From Corbicula japonica (Eukaryota > Mollusca > Bivalvia > Venerida > Cyrenidae), in contig JAZAYU010000171.1 in the NCBI GenBank assembly GCA_038501625.1, positions 310,001 through 374,000 on the forward strand: 64,000 bases of DNA. The letters are read 5' to 3'. The notes beneath the pieces are model-generated. The model was not told the DNA's origin. It did not search any database and was given only the letters and a program-made list of their open reading frames with translations. Shown in pieces: positions 1 to 10,436 of this stretch (positions are counted from its first letter, which is position 1; the number at the start of each line of letters is the position of its first letter). The translations under genes and the position numbers were made by a program.

Positions 1-290
1 CATCGTGTTGTTGCTGATTTTACTCCAAGGGCTCTTGTCTCGGTTCTGATCATTGAATGACAACTTTTTCCTTGATAATGCTATTAGCTTCTGATGTTGA
101 ATATGTGTATGCTTTTGCATGCAACAATGTCGCCACTGACCGTTCCGAGGCGGTAACCTCACTGATTCTCATTTTTACTATTGTTTGTGGTGTGATTTTC
201 TTTTGAAATAAATGTTGTTATATATCCATGTTCTCTTTTCTTCTTAACTGTTTGACTGTGTGGGCTGGTTGGGTTTTCTTAACGTCTCTG
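1..290 (+). repeat. SINE-like family S1, internally deleted copy
   Basis: Bases 1-125 match, in reverse complement, the segment at about 11290-11460. At about 130 the sequence jumps to the 3' part of the family (a stretch reading CCACTGACCGTTCC then a GGCGGTAAC block), which recurs at 515-540, 3594-3620 and 17297-17325. The middle part, with the B-box-like stretch, is missing here. It is called SINE-like only because other copies carry that stretch; no tail or target duplication was found. Confidence 0.55.
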
Positions 291-329
291 TGTCTGACAG
301 GCATACTTTACACTTTTGAAATTGTATGC

Positions 330-605
330 TTTTGCATATAATATTTTCGATATGGTGAGTTGGTTGGAGTTTATCCTGCCAGGTAACTGGTACAAACTTG
401 TACATGTTTGTTCATAGAGAACCTGTGAGGCAAGAGTGAGGTTCCCGCGCCCAGAATCAGTTGTACATTGCCCAGTATTATCCCAACCCCCAGTGGTAAA
501 TATGTTTTGCCACTGACCGTTCCAAGACGGTTAACCACCATATTTTCTTTTTTTAATTGTTTGTTGTTTCCTCTTTTAAAATAGGTCGTTTTATAAAATA
601 ATGTA
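330..605 (+). repeat. SINE-like family S1, second partial copy
   Basis: This copy has the left part (GTTGGTTGGAGTT, then TACATGTTTGTTCATA) and the central AGAACCTGTGAGGCAAGAGTGAGG block, then the GCCACTGACCGTTCC block. It is diverged from the copy at 3519. A minus-strand reading frame of 83 codons across it is chance. Confidence 0.55.
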
Positions 606-840
606 ATATTGAGGTACAGCATTTACTACGTTTCTTTCGCATGTATTTCAAGGCTTGAATGTTAAAGGTAGCTTAATTGCGCTTTTGTTTCTAACAACTC
701 TTCACTGATATTTCGTTTTCAATAAGATGTTATTTAATTAAGACCCATTTAAATTTTCCATCAACAACGTCAATGTTAATATAATATCATACATCCAGCC
801 AAATTAACGCGCGTTATCTTAGTAAATTACAAATGGAATT

Positions 841-1056
841 TTAACCCTTTCCTCCATATATACGCCTTTTTACACACGTGTGACAAGTGTAGATCCAGAT
901 CAGCCGGCAAATCAGTGCCGTCTGACCAGAATCTGCATTGGTCGCATTTTGGTCAGAGATAACCTAACAAATAAAAAAGCGAACAGTTTAGATCCTGATC
1001 TGGATCTAAACTGTTCGCCCTCGCAATTAAGGTGTATCTATGGAGGAAATGGTTAA
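841..1056. repeat. Palindromic GATC-rich element F1, copy 1
   Basis: The ends are TTAACCCTTTCCTCCATA and an inverted partner reading TATGGAGGAAATGGTTAA. Inside, hairpin 1 is kept but hairpin 2 has lost its centre, so CAGTTTAGATCCTGATC runs straight into its inverse GATCTGGATCTAAACTG. This is the only F1 copy in the first 22 kb. The full structure of the family is given at 49002-49244. Confidence 0.85.
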
Positions 1057-1413
1057 AGTAGTATGCAGTCTGTAGTTTCCTGTCCTTTGAGTTGCGTGTG
1101 TGAACAATATCAGGCGAGACCGCTTTGTGGTTAACAAACGCAATGAGAAATGGTTGACGGGCTATGTAGCTATTATTATGTTATAGATGCTCACAAAGGC
1201 CCACTCTACAAAATTCTGTTCAGAATTGATATTTAAATGCCTCATATATTTTGCTCAAGGCCAAAACCGTATTTAGAAAGATCAATACATTTGAAAAATT
1301 GGGACGCGTGACGGTCTTGATATCAATTGTTTCATTATATGCGATTAAGTTGGGTTTGGTATGCATATGGACTTTTCAATTTACTTTTAAGCCGTTATTC
1401 TTTATCCTTTTAG

Positions 1414-1884
1414 ATGTCCTACCACACATCATACCAACCAGTTCGACAGCCGGAATCACGTTTCCGGTCATTTGACTTCCGACAAGACCGGATGTCAGTA
1501 ATAACAACTTTACACCGGATAGCAACTATAGCCATTGTACGGATAATAATGATGATGAACAACACCGAAATGTGCAAGATTCGCCGACTGGAAAATATCG
1601 ATCAGGCTCTTCTTTTTTTGACCGGAAAACATGACGACGAAGGGAAATCTGGTGATCGAGGTGATTTTTATCGCCGAAAGTTAGCTGATCAGATGCACGT
1701 GACCTTTGCAGTTGAAGGTGTAACCCACAACAACGTACTGTCTGTCGTGGAGGCCGCTAGAATTTTGGAATTTGAAACCAGAAAAGCTCTCGGTGAAAGT
1801 GCTAAAACAAGAGATGTCGCTCCAACCGTCGAGATAGACGAATCAATTTTAAACATACTTGCAAGACTTGCTGATGTTTTCTAA
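1414..1884 (+). CDS. Unrecognised protein, likely last or only coding exon (156 aa)
   Basis: I do not recognise the family. The ATG follows a good 3' splice site (pyrimidine run ending CCTTTTAG), so this may be an exon whose first codon happens to be ATG, or a gene with a spliced 5' UTR. The protein starts with a polar basic stretch, has an Ile/Met-rich patch at about residues 36-48, then an acidic and glycine-rich stretch (KHDDEGKSGDRGDF, about 72-85), and ends in an amphipathic segment with EAARILEFETRKALGE and ILNILARLADVF. There is no signal peptide or clear membrane helix. The stop TAA at 1882-1884 is followed by an AATAAA at 2055-2060, a sensible poly(A) signal. GC content and codon use are higher and more even than in flanking DNA, which supports coding. 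A chance ORF is the alternative. Confidence 0.45.
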   Translation: MSYHTSYQPVRQPESRFRSFDFRQDRMSVITTLHRIATIAIVRIIMMMNNTEMCKIRRLENIDQALLFLTGKHDDEGKSGDRGDFYRRKLADQMHVTFAVEGVTHNNVLSVVEAARILEFETRKALGESAKTRDVAPTVEIDESILNILARLADVF

Positions 1885-2293
1885 AATTGGAGTTATAAAT
1901 AACTGTAAATCATACATAGCATCATAATGACAAAAGCAGTATCTCAATAGTTTATTTATAGTTGCGCTGTTATCTATACCATTTAACTTTTCTCTGTGTG
2001 ATTTTTTTATGCTGAGACTTTCATCATATTTCAAGACTTAGTGACTTTCATCAAAATAAAAATTCTGTTTGTTTCTGTTGTAATGTGTATATTATTTTTG
2101 AAATTATTACTACAATATATCTACCACCAAAAACGTTGTATTTGTCAAAGACAAACGTCTATTACTCTGAAACGCCGAAACAGAATGTAAATTTCCCCTC
2201 TCCAATCTTAGTGTGTCTCTTTCTAAATTAATGGCATAATGCATAATACCAAATGTTCATACTTCCAGTCCAGTTCGACTTGTTTTGTTTTGT

Positions 2294-2299
2294 TTTATT
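2294..2299 (-). promoter_or_regulatory. Poly(A) signal for the minus-strand GPCR
   Basis: The minus strand reads AATAAA here, about 50 bases past the GPCR stop codon, which fits a cleavage and polyadenylation signal. Confidence 0.45.
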
Positions 2300-2350
2300 T
2301 TAAGAAACCCGTATATTTCATCCATATAAATTAAACTTCCTCACAGAACT

Positions 2351-2748
2351 CTAAACTGGTGATACTCGAGATCCATTTAACCTTTGAGGAGCAACAGACA
2401 TTGTTGGTCTATCCGTAGCAGGAACAACGGTAGGCCCACGTCTTTTAAGTACCGCCATTACAGCTACTTTTCCCTTGGTGGAAAACCCGAGAAATATAAT
2501 TGGATCGGTTGCTATTGGAAGGTACATTATACAGATTGTAAGAACTCTGAGCTCAGCATATTTCAGCGTGTTATCAATGTGATCAAATACTGTAAATGAA
2601 TATAGAATGATCCACGGAAGTGACGTCATGAGGTTGCTAAAAACTATGCAGAACATCGGTTTCAAAATGGCTGTTGTTATTCTTCGTTCGTTTTCAATCC
2701 TTTCGCGTGCTTTGACTTTAGACTTATCCGTTTGACTAACATTGGATC
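2351..2748 (-). CDS. Class A GPCR, last exon (TM6-TM7 and C-tail)
   Basis: This is the 3' exon of the receptor whose TM1-5 exon is at 5934-6565. The minus strand has an acceptor (ATTATTTTTCAG) just before 2748, and the exon begins in phase 1, matching the single G left by the upstream exon. It encodes a basic third intracellular loop (KSKVKARERIENERR), TM6 (FCIVFSNLMTSLPWIILY, with the usual CWxP reduced to TSLP), a short loop, TM7 (LTICIMYLPIATDPIIF, where the usual NPxxY reads DPIIF) and a short tail rich in R, P, S and T. The stop is TAG at 2353-2351. The reading frame running upstream to 2884 is intron. Ligand unknown. Confidence 0.75.
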
Positions 2749-3518
2749 CTGAAAAATAATACTTAAAACATTTAGAGTGTTGGATAATACATGTAGCTAG
2801 TATGTTTCTAACATGATGTTTGGTCATCATAAAAGCTAAACAATACTCTCTTATCCTTACGTCAAGGAACAATATAATTTCCATTACAAGACGAAACGAT
2901 CCTGGTTAGAATATATTAAGGAAGAGTATATTTCGATTTCGAGGCATAACAATGAGACATATATATCTGTGTAATATCTGAACACTTTTATTTGCATTGA
3001 CTCGGAGAAAAAAAACAACACATTTGCCATCATCGAGCATGCGATCAATATATATAGTAAATGAAATAATGAAATGCATAAGACTTTGAACATGAATAGG
3101 TCAACTTCTGACTTTAATTTGAAAACAACGTCACTCTATTGTTGTGTTAGATGATCTTATTTGATATATAAAACTACTAGAAACATGGGCGACGCTGACT
3201 GTTAACAACGTGAACTGTCAATACCATCAGCAACGTTGACTTTTATTCTTGATAGATGCATTGATGTTGTAAAAGATGTTTGCCATATGTGGTCTTGATT
3301 TAGTAACAAACGTTTATGAAAATGGTGACAATAAGGAATATCTGACAAATATACCAACTAACAGCTAGACTTTATAGTCTCTGGATTATTAAGACAATCG
3401 AAAGTAATCAAGTAAAATAAAGCAGTTTAGGCACTCCCAAAAGTTCTAAGTAGACAAATAAATAACTCCGCTTAAGTTAATCATAAAAAGAAATTATAGT
3501 CATGTAAACGTCAGATAG

Positions 3519-3775
3519 GAGAACCTGGCGGGGCAAATGTGAGGTTGGTGCACCCTAGAACCTGGTTTAAACCCCCAGTGGCAATTTGTTTTGCCACTGA
3601 CTGTTCCAAGGCGGTAACCCCAAGGGTTCCATTTTTCGTTAATTGTTTGTGGCGTCTTATTTGAATTGACATACTTATAACAACATGCTCTCTCTTCCTA
3701 TCTTCTTTTTCGCTGCGTGGGGAGGCTGTCTTTTATGAGTGTGGCGATTCCTGATATGCATGTTTCACTTTATTA
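3519..3775 (+). repeat. SINE-like family S1, well-preserved copy
   Basis: The order is AGAACCTGGCGGGGC, GAGGTTGGTGCACCCTAGAA, CCTGGTTTAAACCCC, GCCACTGACTGTTCC, a GGCGGTAACC block, a T-rich segment and GTGGCGATTCCTGATATGCA. GGTTTAAACCC resembles a pol III B box, about 30 bases behind a GGCGGGGCAAATG stretch, which suggests tRNA-derived SINE ancestry (inference). It matches 17239-17475 nearly base for base. Confidence 0.6.
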
Positions 3776-4635
3776 CACATCTTGTGAAAATCTTATTTAT
3801 ATTTCTCAGTTTTTACAGGAACAACATAGTCACAAATACATGTATTAACAAAGGGTGTTAATAAACAAAAATGACAAGATCTTCCTTAGTCACTAAAATG
3901 GTATAACGAAAGGAATATGAATTCAAATGAATGTTTAGCTTTAACGTCATCTTCCTTGTAAAACAATGCCCGAGTAAAAAGATTGCTAAAAATACAAATT
4001 TAAAGATAATACCACAGCGCTATAGTTAAAGCACTATAGCAGCATAATTATGATCTTTTTTTTCTAAAAATAGGTAAACGAGAATGCACAGAAACTTTCA
4101 AAATTAACCCTAGCTTGTATATCCAAATAGGTATTTAAGTAAAGGTTATTGACTATTTGGAGGCTTGTATAAAAATTTAACAGTCAGGCCAAAATACAGG
4201 TCTCCAAAAAAATAATAACGTATATAATGACCAAAATTAGTTCTGTCACTGACCAAACAGCCGCTGACTAAATTTCCATGTATGGGTATACACAAAATAC
4301 GACCAACATTTTCGTTTACAAATGAGTGGTTTCAATATCCCAGCTAATATAGATTTGGATATTGTTCAATCACCCCAATGATATATTTCCTGCTTTTTAA
4401 ATTTTGCCTTTGGCGATGTCTGTGATATGCAGGATTTATATCCTCTGATCCCCTGTCAAATTTCTATTCTGTTTAGTTCCGCCAATTGTTTTCACGTTTA
4501 GGGCAAACCCATTTTTTTATCTGGGGACCATACGCCGCTGAACATGAAACGGTATTAATCTGAAAATACCGCATTGAAGATTCCATCTTCACCGCCATAT
4601 GCATACCATCGTTTGAGATGGATCAAAATTGTACT
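3776..4635. other. No gene seen
   Basis: AT-rich DNA without long reading frames. It includes the small hairpin CAGCGCTATAGTTAAAGCACTATAG at about 4015-4040. Nothing else is supported. Confidence 0.5.
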
Positions 4636-4639
4636 GTTC

Positions 4640-4805
4640 ATCGGTGTAAATATTGAGTTGCGCTCAACCTGGGGCTAGGCGGCGTGGGCAGTAATATGCG
4701 TTTCCATTACTGTCCATGAACAGGCTCAATCAAACCGAGCCTGCACTATTTTCATATTTGTCGTGTTCGGTGGCTTTCAAAGTACCTTTTCATCTATTTT
4801 TCAAA
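4640..4805 (+). repeat. Dispersed element S2, longer copy
   Basis: Contains GTTGCGCTCAACCTGG and GGGCAGTAATATGCG, then CATGAACAGGCTCAATCA, ACCGAGCCTGC and CGTGTTCGGTGGCTTTC, ending near CTTTTCATCTATTTTT. The right part recurs at 31043-31127, where it is flanked by an exact 11-bp target duplication, showing that it is a mobile short element. Confidence 0.7.
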
Positions 4806-5329
4806 TCAAGATTTAAATAATTTCCTTTGCCTCTTTCTAACTTGTTTCTGAATCTCACATCTACTTCCAAACTTAAAAAAAACAACTTTAAAACGAACTT
4901 TATGTGTTCACCATTAAATCTTAAAATTTAAAATATATATAGTTAGCAAATCAACATATTAAAGAACAAATCGGACAAGCAACATTGTGAGAATAAATGT
5001 TAGAACATTATAAAAATACTCCAATTTTACTTTTTCCCTGGGATTTTGCGAATGGTGCAAAGTTATATTGGATGTCGAATATTAATTGTGTTTTGATTAT
5101 ACGATTTTTGCTTTTCAGAAACGTTACTTTACCAAGTTACTAGTTAAAACGTTGGGTAGTAATACGCCAGATATTATTGTTTTTCAGAGATGTGGAATAG
5201 GTATTAGAAATGAAGACGCTTAAGTCCGAAGCAGAAATCGAATCTTCCAAGACACATCCCACAAAAACGTGAACGGTATTCCGTTGCTGTTTTATAAGAA
5301 TTTTGAAGAGGTGGTCGAAAAAAGTCCTG

Positions 5330-5474
5330 TGCCCAAGATCATAAAACTAAATCTGGAGATCTGTCTCAAATCTCAAGCATCTGATTGGCTGGAATGGCGA
5401 CCAGTCACCATTTCAGCCAATCAGATCCTTGAGATTTGAGACTGATCTCAAAAAAGTTTCATGATCTTGGGCCC
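5330..5474. repeat. Fold-back element F2, copy 1
   Basis: Terminal inverted repeats GCCCAAGATCATAAAACT and a partner ending CATGATCTTGGGCCC. The inner arms are GTCTCAAATCTCAAGCATCT and its inverse, with ATTGGCTG and CAGCCAATC around a short centre. The whole folds into one hairpin of about 145 bases. F2 has no coding capacity, so it is probably a MITE; no target duplication was identified. Confidence 0.85.
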
Positions 5475-5516
5475 TAGCAGATTCAATCATTGTTTTCTCT
5501 AAATTAATTCTATACT

Positions 5517-5675
5517 CAATGGCGGATCCAGAAAGGGTTAATTGGGTAGTTCGAACCCACTTTTTTGGTTATGGGCAGCGATATTGAATCTTCATGGGGA
5601 TTTTGGACAGAAAGTTAATAATTATAATGTAACTACCCTAGGACTGGCCTAAACGACCCATTTTCTAGAAATCTT
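5517..5675. repeat. Dispersed element F4, copy 1
   Basis: Starts ATGGCGGATCCAGAAAGGG, contains CTTCATGGGGATTTTGG and TAATGTAACTACCC, and ends near TTTCTAGAAATC. Related copies lie at 19925-20065 and 54372-54512. The outer parts look inverted (GATCCAGAA against TTTCTAGAAATC). Confidence 0.55.
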
Positions 5676-5774
5676 GCATATGACCCTGAACCTAAAGCCC
5701 TTGCAAGTTAGCATCAGTATATTTCTTATTTTTAATTTTAACATTCATTACGATATGCATTTGCTTCCTAAATC

Positions 5775-5836
5775 ACACACACACACACACACACACATAC
5801 GCACACGCACACGCACACACACACACACACACACAC
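5775..5836. repeat. (CA)n microsatellite
   Basis: About 30 imperfect CA units, interrupted by ATACGCACACG. A reading frame of His/Thr dipeptides across it is an artefact. Confidence 0.95.
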
Positions 5837-5933
5837 ATAAGACTTTACTGCCACATCCATTAATATAATAAACTGTTTTCTATAGAATATTAATCGTTAA
5901 AACAAAGAGAGGTGAATTGAATTCTGCAAATAC

Positions 5934-6565
5934 CTCCATCTCCCGTTCTGCTTACTGAATTGTTCTTCTTCGCTGTTTTCACTAAATTGCTGGCAGCTCT
6001 GGCGTGGAAATATATAACTGCATAACTTGTAACGACAGTGATCAGCGTGAAGATGAACACTGACACTATGGAGTATACGTAAGCCATGACAACCTCATCT
6101 GACCTTATCGACCACAGGTGGCATCCGTGCTCGTCCTGAAGTAGTTCAGCTTGTATACCAAGCAGTAATGAGATTAATGACACAAGACACACGGCAAAGA
6201 AAAGCTTTTTCTCAGTAAGCAATTGGCTATGAGGTTTGACCACGTGGTAACATTGTACTACACTAAGCAGAGCTGGATAAAGGTATCCAGCGAATACTAT
6301 AAGAAATGTCATATTTTCCTGGACATCGCACGTTCTTCGAAATATTATATGAGGAGATAGCAGCATTGCCAGGGCGAGTGGAATACATGTTGATATGGCA
6401 ACCATATTCTTTGCAGCTATCGCAAGCAGCACGGGATTTACGTACTTAATGCCAATTTTCTTCTTGTAGATACAGTAGATGATGAAAATGTTCGCAACAC
6501 TACCAAACACTATGACAATAAGTAACAAAATCGTCGCCGGTATTTGATTCCAGAGCTGGAATTCC
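5934..6565 (-). CDS. Class A GPCR, exon with TM1-TM5
   Basis: On the minus strand an acceptor (TTCACATTCCAG) precedes 6565, and the exon ends in phase 1 at 5934 before GTATTTGC; it joins in frame to 2748-2351. It encodes TM1 (TILLLIVIVFGSVANIFIIY, with the conserved N), a basic loop, TM2 (NPVLLAIAAKNMVAIS), the conserved Cys before TM3 (RRTCDVQ), TM3 ending SVVQCYHVVKP, TM4, an extracellular loop 2 with its partner Cys (DEHGCHLW) and TM5. The usual D/E-R-Y at the end of TM3 reads Q-C-Y and the TM4 Trp is absent, so this is a divergent, possibly unconventional receptor. The start codon must be in an exon upstream (above 6565) that I could not find. The intron is about 3.2 kb. It is a molluscan orphan-type rhodopsin-family receptor; ligand unknown. 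Confidence 0.8.
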
Positions 6566-6599
6566 CTGGAATGTGAAAAAGATTTAAGTTAAGTTGAAC

Positions 6600-7240
6600 T
6601 TGATTTAATTTACCAAATTCAATGTTGCGTTAGGTAAATGTAAACAATAATTCTCATTCTAACACGACTGCATGATTTTCCCATTAAATTTGCAGTGATT
6701 TAGTACATGATATTTCACCGCGCGTGGACACGGCTATTCCATAAATACCGATCGGTATAAAATTATCACGTGACAATTGTATTTTTCGCTAGATTCCCCG
6801 CGATAGCACATATTACGCGAAATTGTACCCCAACGCGTAAAATTATGATACCACAGTAATAGAATAATATATAATTGATATATTTACATAAAATATTATA
6901 ACTATTTTTTCGCTAATTTGTGGCAACGTTTATTTGACGTTACCGAGCCATTTTAACGCCGTCAAGTCATTTCCGTTGTTTATATATTATTCCCTGATGA
7001 AGGTATTAAACCGTTGGAATAAAAAATACGGTTCGAACGACGACTGGAGAATAATGGATACGCGGTTTGATAGACATGTAATCAAGATTGTTATTCAATC
7101 TTTGAATTATTATCAATTTTTGAATTATGTAGATGTTTAGGGAGTAAACACTAACAGCCGACCTTATAACCCATTTGCGTTTATAACAACGCGATAAAAT
7201 TGGGTTAAAATTATTTCGATTGTTCACTCAGTTATGTCGT
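6600..7240. other. CpG-richer non-coding stretch, no gene identified
   Basis: Contains CACCGCGCGTGGACACGG, ACGCGAAATTGTACC and GACGTTACCGAGCC, a denser run of CG than its neighbourhood, upstream of the GPCR exon. It could hold the receptor's promoter or first exon, or be an old mobile element. ORFs on both strands (6934-7140, 7006-7227) overlap and look like chance. Confidence 0.3.
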
Positions 7241-7242
7241 GT

Positions 7243-7314
7243 TAGAATTGAAATAATAAATATCTTCCGATGATATATCGCAGGATATATCACCGGAAGC
7301 TATTTATTATTTCT
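7243..7314. repeat. Short imperfect palindrome
   Basis: GAAATAATAAATATCTTCCG pairs with CGGAAGCTATTTATTATTTC around GATATATCGCAGGATATATC, forming a stem of about 30 bases. Confidence 0.7.
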
Positions 7315-8147
7315 TAAGTATTGTTTTCTTTTACTCACGTTTAGCAATATATAAGTAAATACTATCTTTTTTAAATCTATCCATTTTAAACTTTATCTCA
7401 TAACTTTTGTATTTATTTCTAAAATTGATACAAAATGGATGAAAACAAATAATAAAACGCTCCATTCAAAACATATAATGATTCCTTCCAATCAATCAAG
7501 TTTGAGCTGTTATTTTCATAATACAAGGTATTGGTTACAGGAATCTAGAAGATTCTAGAAGGTTCCTTCCTGAGTACGTCAGACGTTGTTGGTTTATCTA
7601 CAAGTAAATTGCAATTATCAAAGACCCTTTCTTGTAGCAAATTTTTTCCAATTCCAAAATACGTATCATGTTCAATAATTTATTGATTTCCCATCTAGAA
7701 GTGCAGACAAGTCGAAAACACAAATGAAAGTACAGAAACCAGCGAAGTGGTTTTGCTTATTGCTTCATTCATGCAGTGAAAATCCAGTCCCATGATTTTG
7801 AAATGCAGTGCCGTATTGAAGTTTTTGTCACAAGCAGACAAACTATGTTCTGACTGGAAGGCTAAAACACGTGAGTGAAGTAAACGCTTATGATCGACGG
7901 TCTGTAGGATATGCTTGCTCTGGTTTGTTGAAGTGTATTCAGGGGAAATTATCAAAATCTTACAAATGTGTCCGTAAACTAAGCAGCCAACAACATTCTC
8001 ATAGCAGTAGTACTTTAGGAAATGGCAACATTTTGAAGAGCAAGAATGGAAAACTAAAGAAAATTGAAGAGTTTTATATGTGAATATGATAAGTGTTTGC
8101 ATTTGGTGCAAGTAGAGAATAGAACATCCTCTGTTCCGTCATAATGA

Positions 8148-8188
8148 TTATAATTATAATAATAATAATAATAGTAATAATAATAATC
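8148..8188. repeat. (TAA)n tail of the LINE
   Basis: Imperfect TAA/ATT repeats directly at the LINE 3' end; read on the minus strand they follow AATAAAGAG. They are probably part of the element, not an independent microsatellite. Confidence 0.8.
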
Positions 8189-8486
8189 TCTTTATTTTAA
8201 GAAGGTAACTCATTAAGACAAAATCTGTGACAACAAAATTAATACAAACAAATACAATATTTGCAAGTATAAAAAGTTAGTCAAATGAAGAAATTGCTTA
8301 TTTTCAATGAGGCCTTCTAAAATGGATAAACGAAAAACATATATTACAACATATAAAACATCAATACTTAAAGACAGACACAATTAATCATATACACTAT
8401 ACATGCTTTAGGCAAATTTCGATTACAAATATGCATCGTGTAAAATTATGTGAAAAACTATATACAAATACAAAAGTAATAACAAT

Positions 8487-8981
8487 TTAAAGAGGTTTTA
8501 TTTCAAACATGTAAGTTTTTAAATGTTTTTTGAATAAATATATGGAAGAGACAGATCTAATTTCATAAGGGATATCATTCCATACGCTCATACCTGTATA
8601 GCTGAAACATTTTTTAATTAAGTTAGTTTTACCTTTTAAGTGTTCAATATCAGTTCTTGAAGAAGATCGCAAGTTATACCGAGGGTTATTAGATACTTTT
8701 ACAAGGTTAGTGATGTATTTTGGAACCAAATTATGTATAGATTTGTAGACTAATAGTGCAGCGTGATATTTACATCTTGATTCAAAAGAAAACCATTTTA
8801 GGATATGAAAAAGGTCTTTCGTAGGTGTGCGAACAGGTTTTTTAAGAATTATTCTTGCTGCTCTTTTTTGAATTTTGTATATTCTATTTAAGTCGCGACG
8901 GTTACCGTTACTCCAAACAATACAACCATATTCAAAAGTAGATGCAATATATGCATTATAGAAGAGTTGTTTCATTTCCAT
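8487..8981 (-). pseudogene. LINE ORF2, C-terminal thumb/tail segment
   Basis: Continues the RT frame after an in-frame TGA at 9011-9009. It encodes QLFYNAYIASTFEYGCIVW and KIQKRAARIIL, the typical region downstream of the RT palm in CR1/Jockey-group elements, and ends at the genuine stop, 8487-8489. Confidence 0.85.
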
Positions 8982-9008
8982 TGTTAGAAAGATTGATATT
9001 CGTTTAAG

Positions 9009-9965
9009 TCAACATAATTTTGATGCAAGTTTCTTACAAGTTTGATTTATATGGGTACTCCAGTTAAGAAAGTTGTCAATATAGACGCCTAGTAATTTTT
9101 GTGATTTTACATTTTGAAGCAATTTATTCCCAACAGATAATTTGAGTTCATGGTTATTATTGATCCTTTGCTTTGAATCAATGATCATACATGTTGTTTT
9201 GATTGGGTTTATGATCATAATATTTATTGAACACCATTTTTGCGTTTCGTTTAAACTTAACTGTAGTTTCATTTGTACTACTTCTAGTTTGCAATCAGAT
9301 GCGTGTATAGTTGCGTCATCAGCATACATATCGACCCCTGATGTAATATTTAGCGGTAAATCATTTACGTATAATAAAAATAAAAGGGGGCCTATGATTG
9401 AGCCCTGGGGTACACCAGAAATAATATGACGAGTTTGTGATCGTATTGCACCATTTTTAATTAACTGTTTTCTGTTTGAGAGGTATGATTTGAAAAAAGT
9501 TATAGCGTTATTTGAGAAGTGATATAATTTTAATTTATAAAGAAGGATGTCATGGTCAACTAGATCAAAAGCTTTTTTAAAATCTAAAACTATTGTTCCA
9601 ATCATTTTCCCTGAATCAGTTTCCTTTAACCAAGAATCTATTATTTTCACCAAAGCAGTTTGGCAGGAGTGTTGTTTTCTAAACCCCGACTGATACTCAT
9701 AAATTATATTCGTTTGTTGAAAAAATAAATATAACTGATTTGCAATATGTATTTCAAAAATCTTGGATAAAGTTGGCAAGATAGAAATAGGTCTATAATT
9801 ATTCGCATCATCCTTACTTCCCCATTTGTGTATAGGAATAACATTAGCAAGTTTTAGTTGATCTGGAAAAATACCTTGCACAATACTGCTGTTTATAATT
9901 GAAGCTATTGGTACAGATATATAATCTTTACATAATTTGATGATATATGGCCCTAAGTAGTCCAA
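9009..9965 (-). pseudogene. LINE ORF2, reverse transcriptase domain
   Basis: RT blocks in order: NYRPISILPTLSKIFE, QSGFRKQHSCQTAL, VLDFKKAFDLVDHDILL, ISGVPQGSIIGPLLF and the catalytic MYADDAT. The frame is open for 318 codons. Just upstream the frame has TAA at 9977-9975 inside LDIN-stop-STGLDYLG, where related elements have a sense codon, and it ends with a premature TGA at 9011-9009, so this copy cannot make a full RT. Confidence 0.92.
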
Positions 9966-10436
9966 GCCTGTAGATTAATTAATATCTAGTTTTTTCAATT
10001 ATTTTACTTACTTCAAAGGGAGTTATAAGTTCAATGTTAAAACATTTGTGTTTCAGTTTTTCATTTAAATAAACATTAAGGTATTGAAAATTTTCTTTCT
10101 TAATTTCGTTTTTGTTAAACATTTAGAAATACTTACGAAATGATCATTTAGTGCATTTAGAATGTTTTCATTCCCTGTTATGATGTCATCATCTATACGC
10201 AAAATAGATGGTAAGTAGTGGCGGGAATAAGACGAATCGCCATTATTTAAACAACAATTTATACTATCCCAAAGGAATTTAGGATCTTTGCGATCTTGAA
10301 CGGCTTTGTTAATGTATGATTTTTTGTTTACTTTAATAAAAGAGTTACATTTATTTCGCCAGATGTTGTAGTTTGTCCAGTCTTTGCAGCTTTTGTACCT
10401 ATCACGCTTTATTCTGGCTTGCTTAATTTCATCGTT
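9966..10436 (-). pseudogene. LINE ORF2, linker between endonuclease and RT (frameshifted)
   Basis: After the TAA at 10439-10437 the same frame continues as NDEIKQARIKRDRYKSCKDW and AVQDRKDPKFLWDSINCC, typical linker sequence. At about 10.11 kb the coding signal moves to another frame (VYLNEKLKHKCFNIELITPF) and returns to the original one near 9.99 kb, which implies two compensating indels. Confidence 0.75.

Noticed and set aside
3560..3576. tRNA gene
   Set aside because: GGTTTAAACCC resembles a B box, but no cloverleaf can be drawn; it is part of the S1 repeat.
5674..5868. His/Thr-rich ORF
   Set aside because: Produced by the (CA)n microsatellite.
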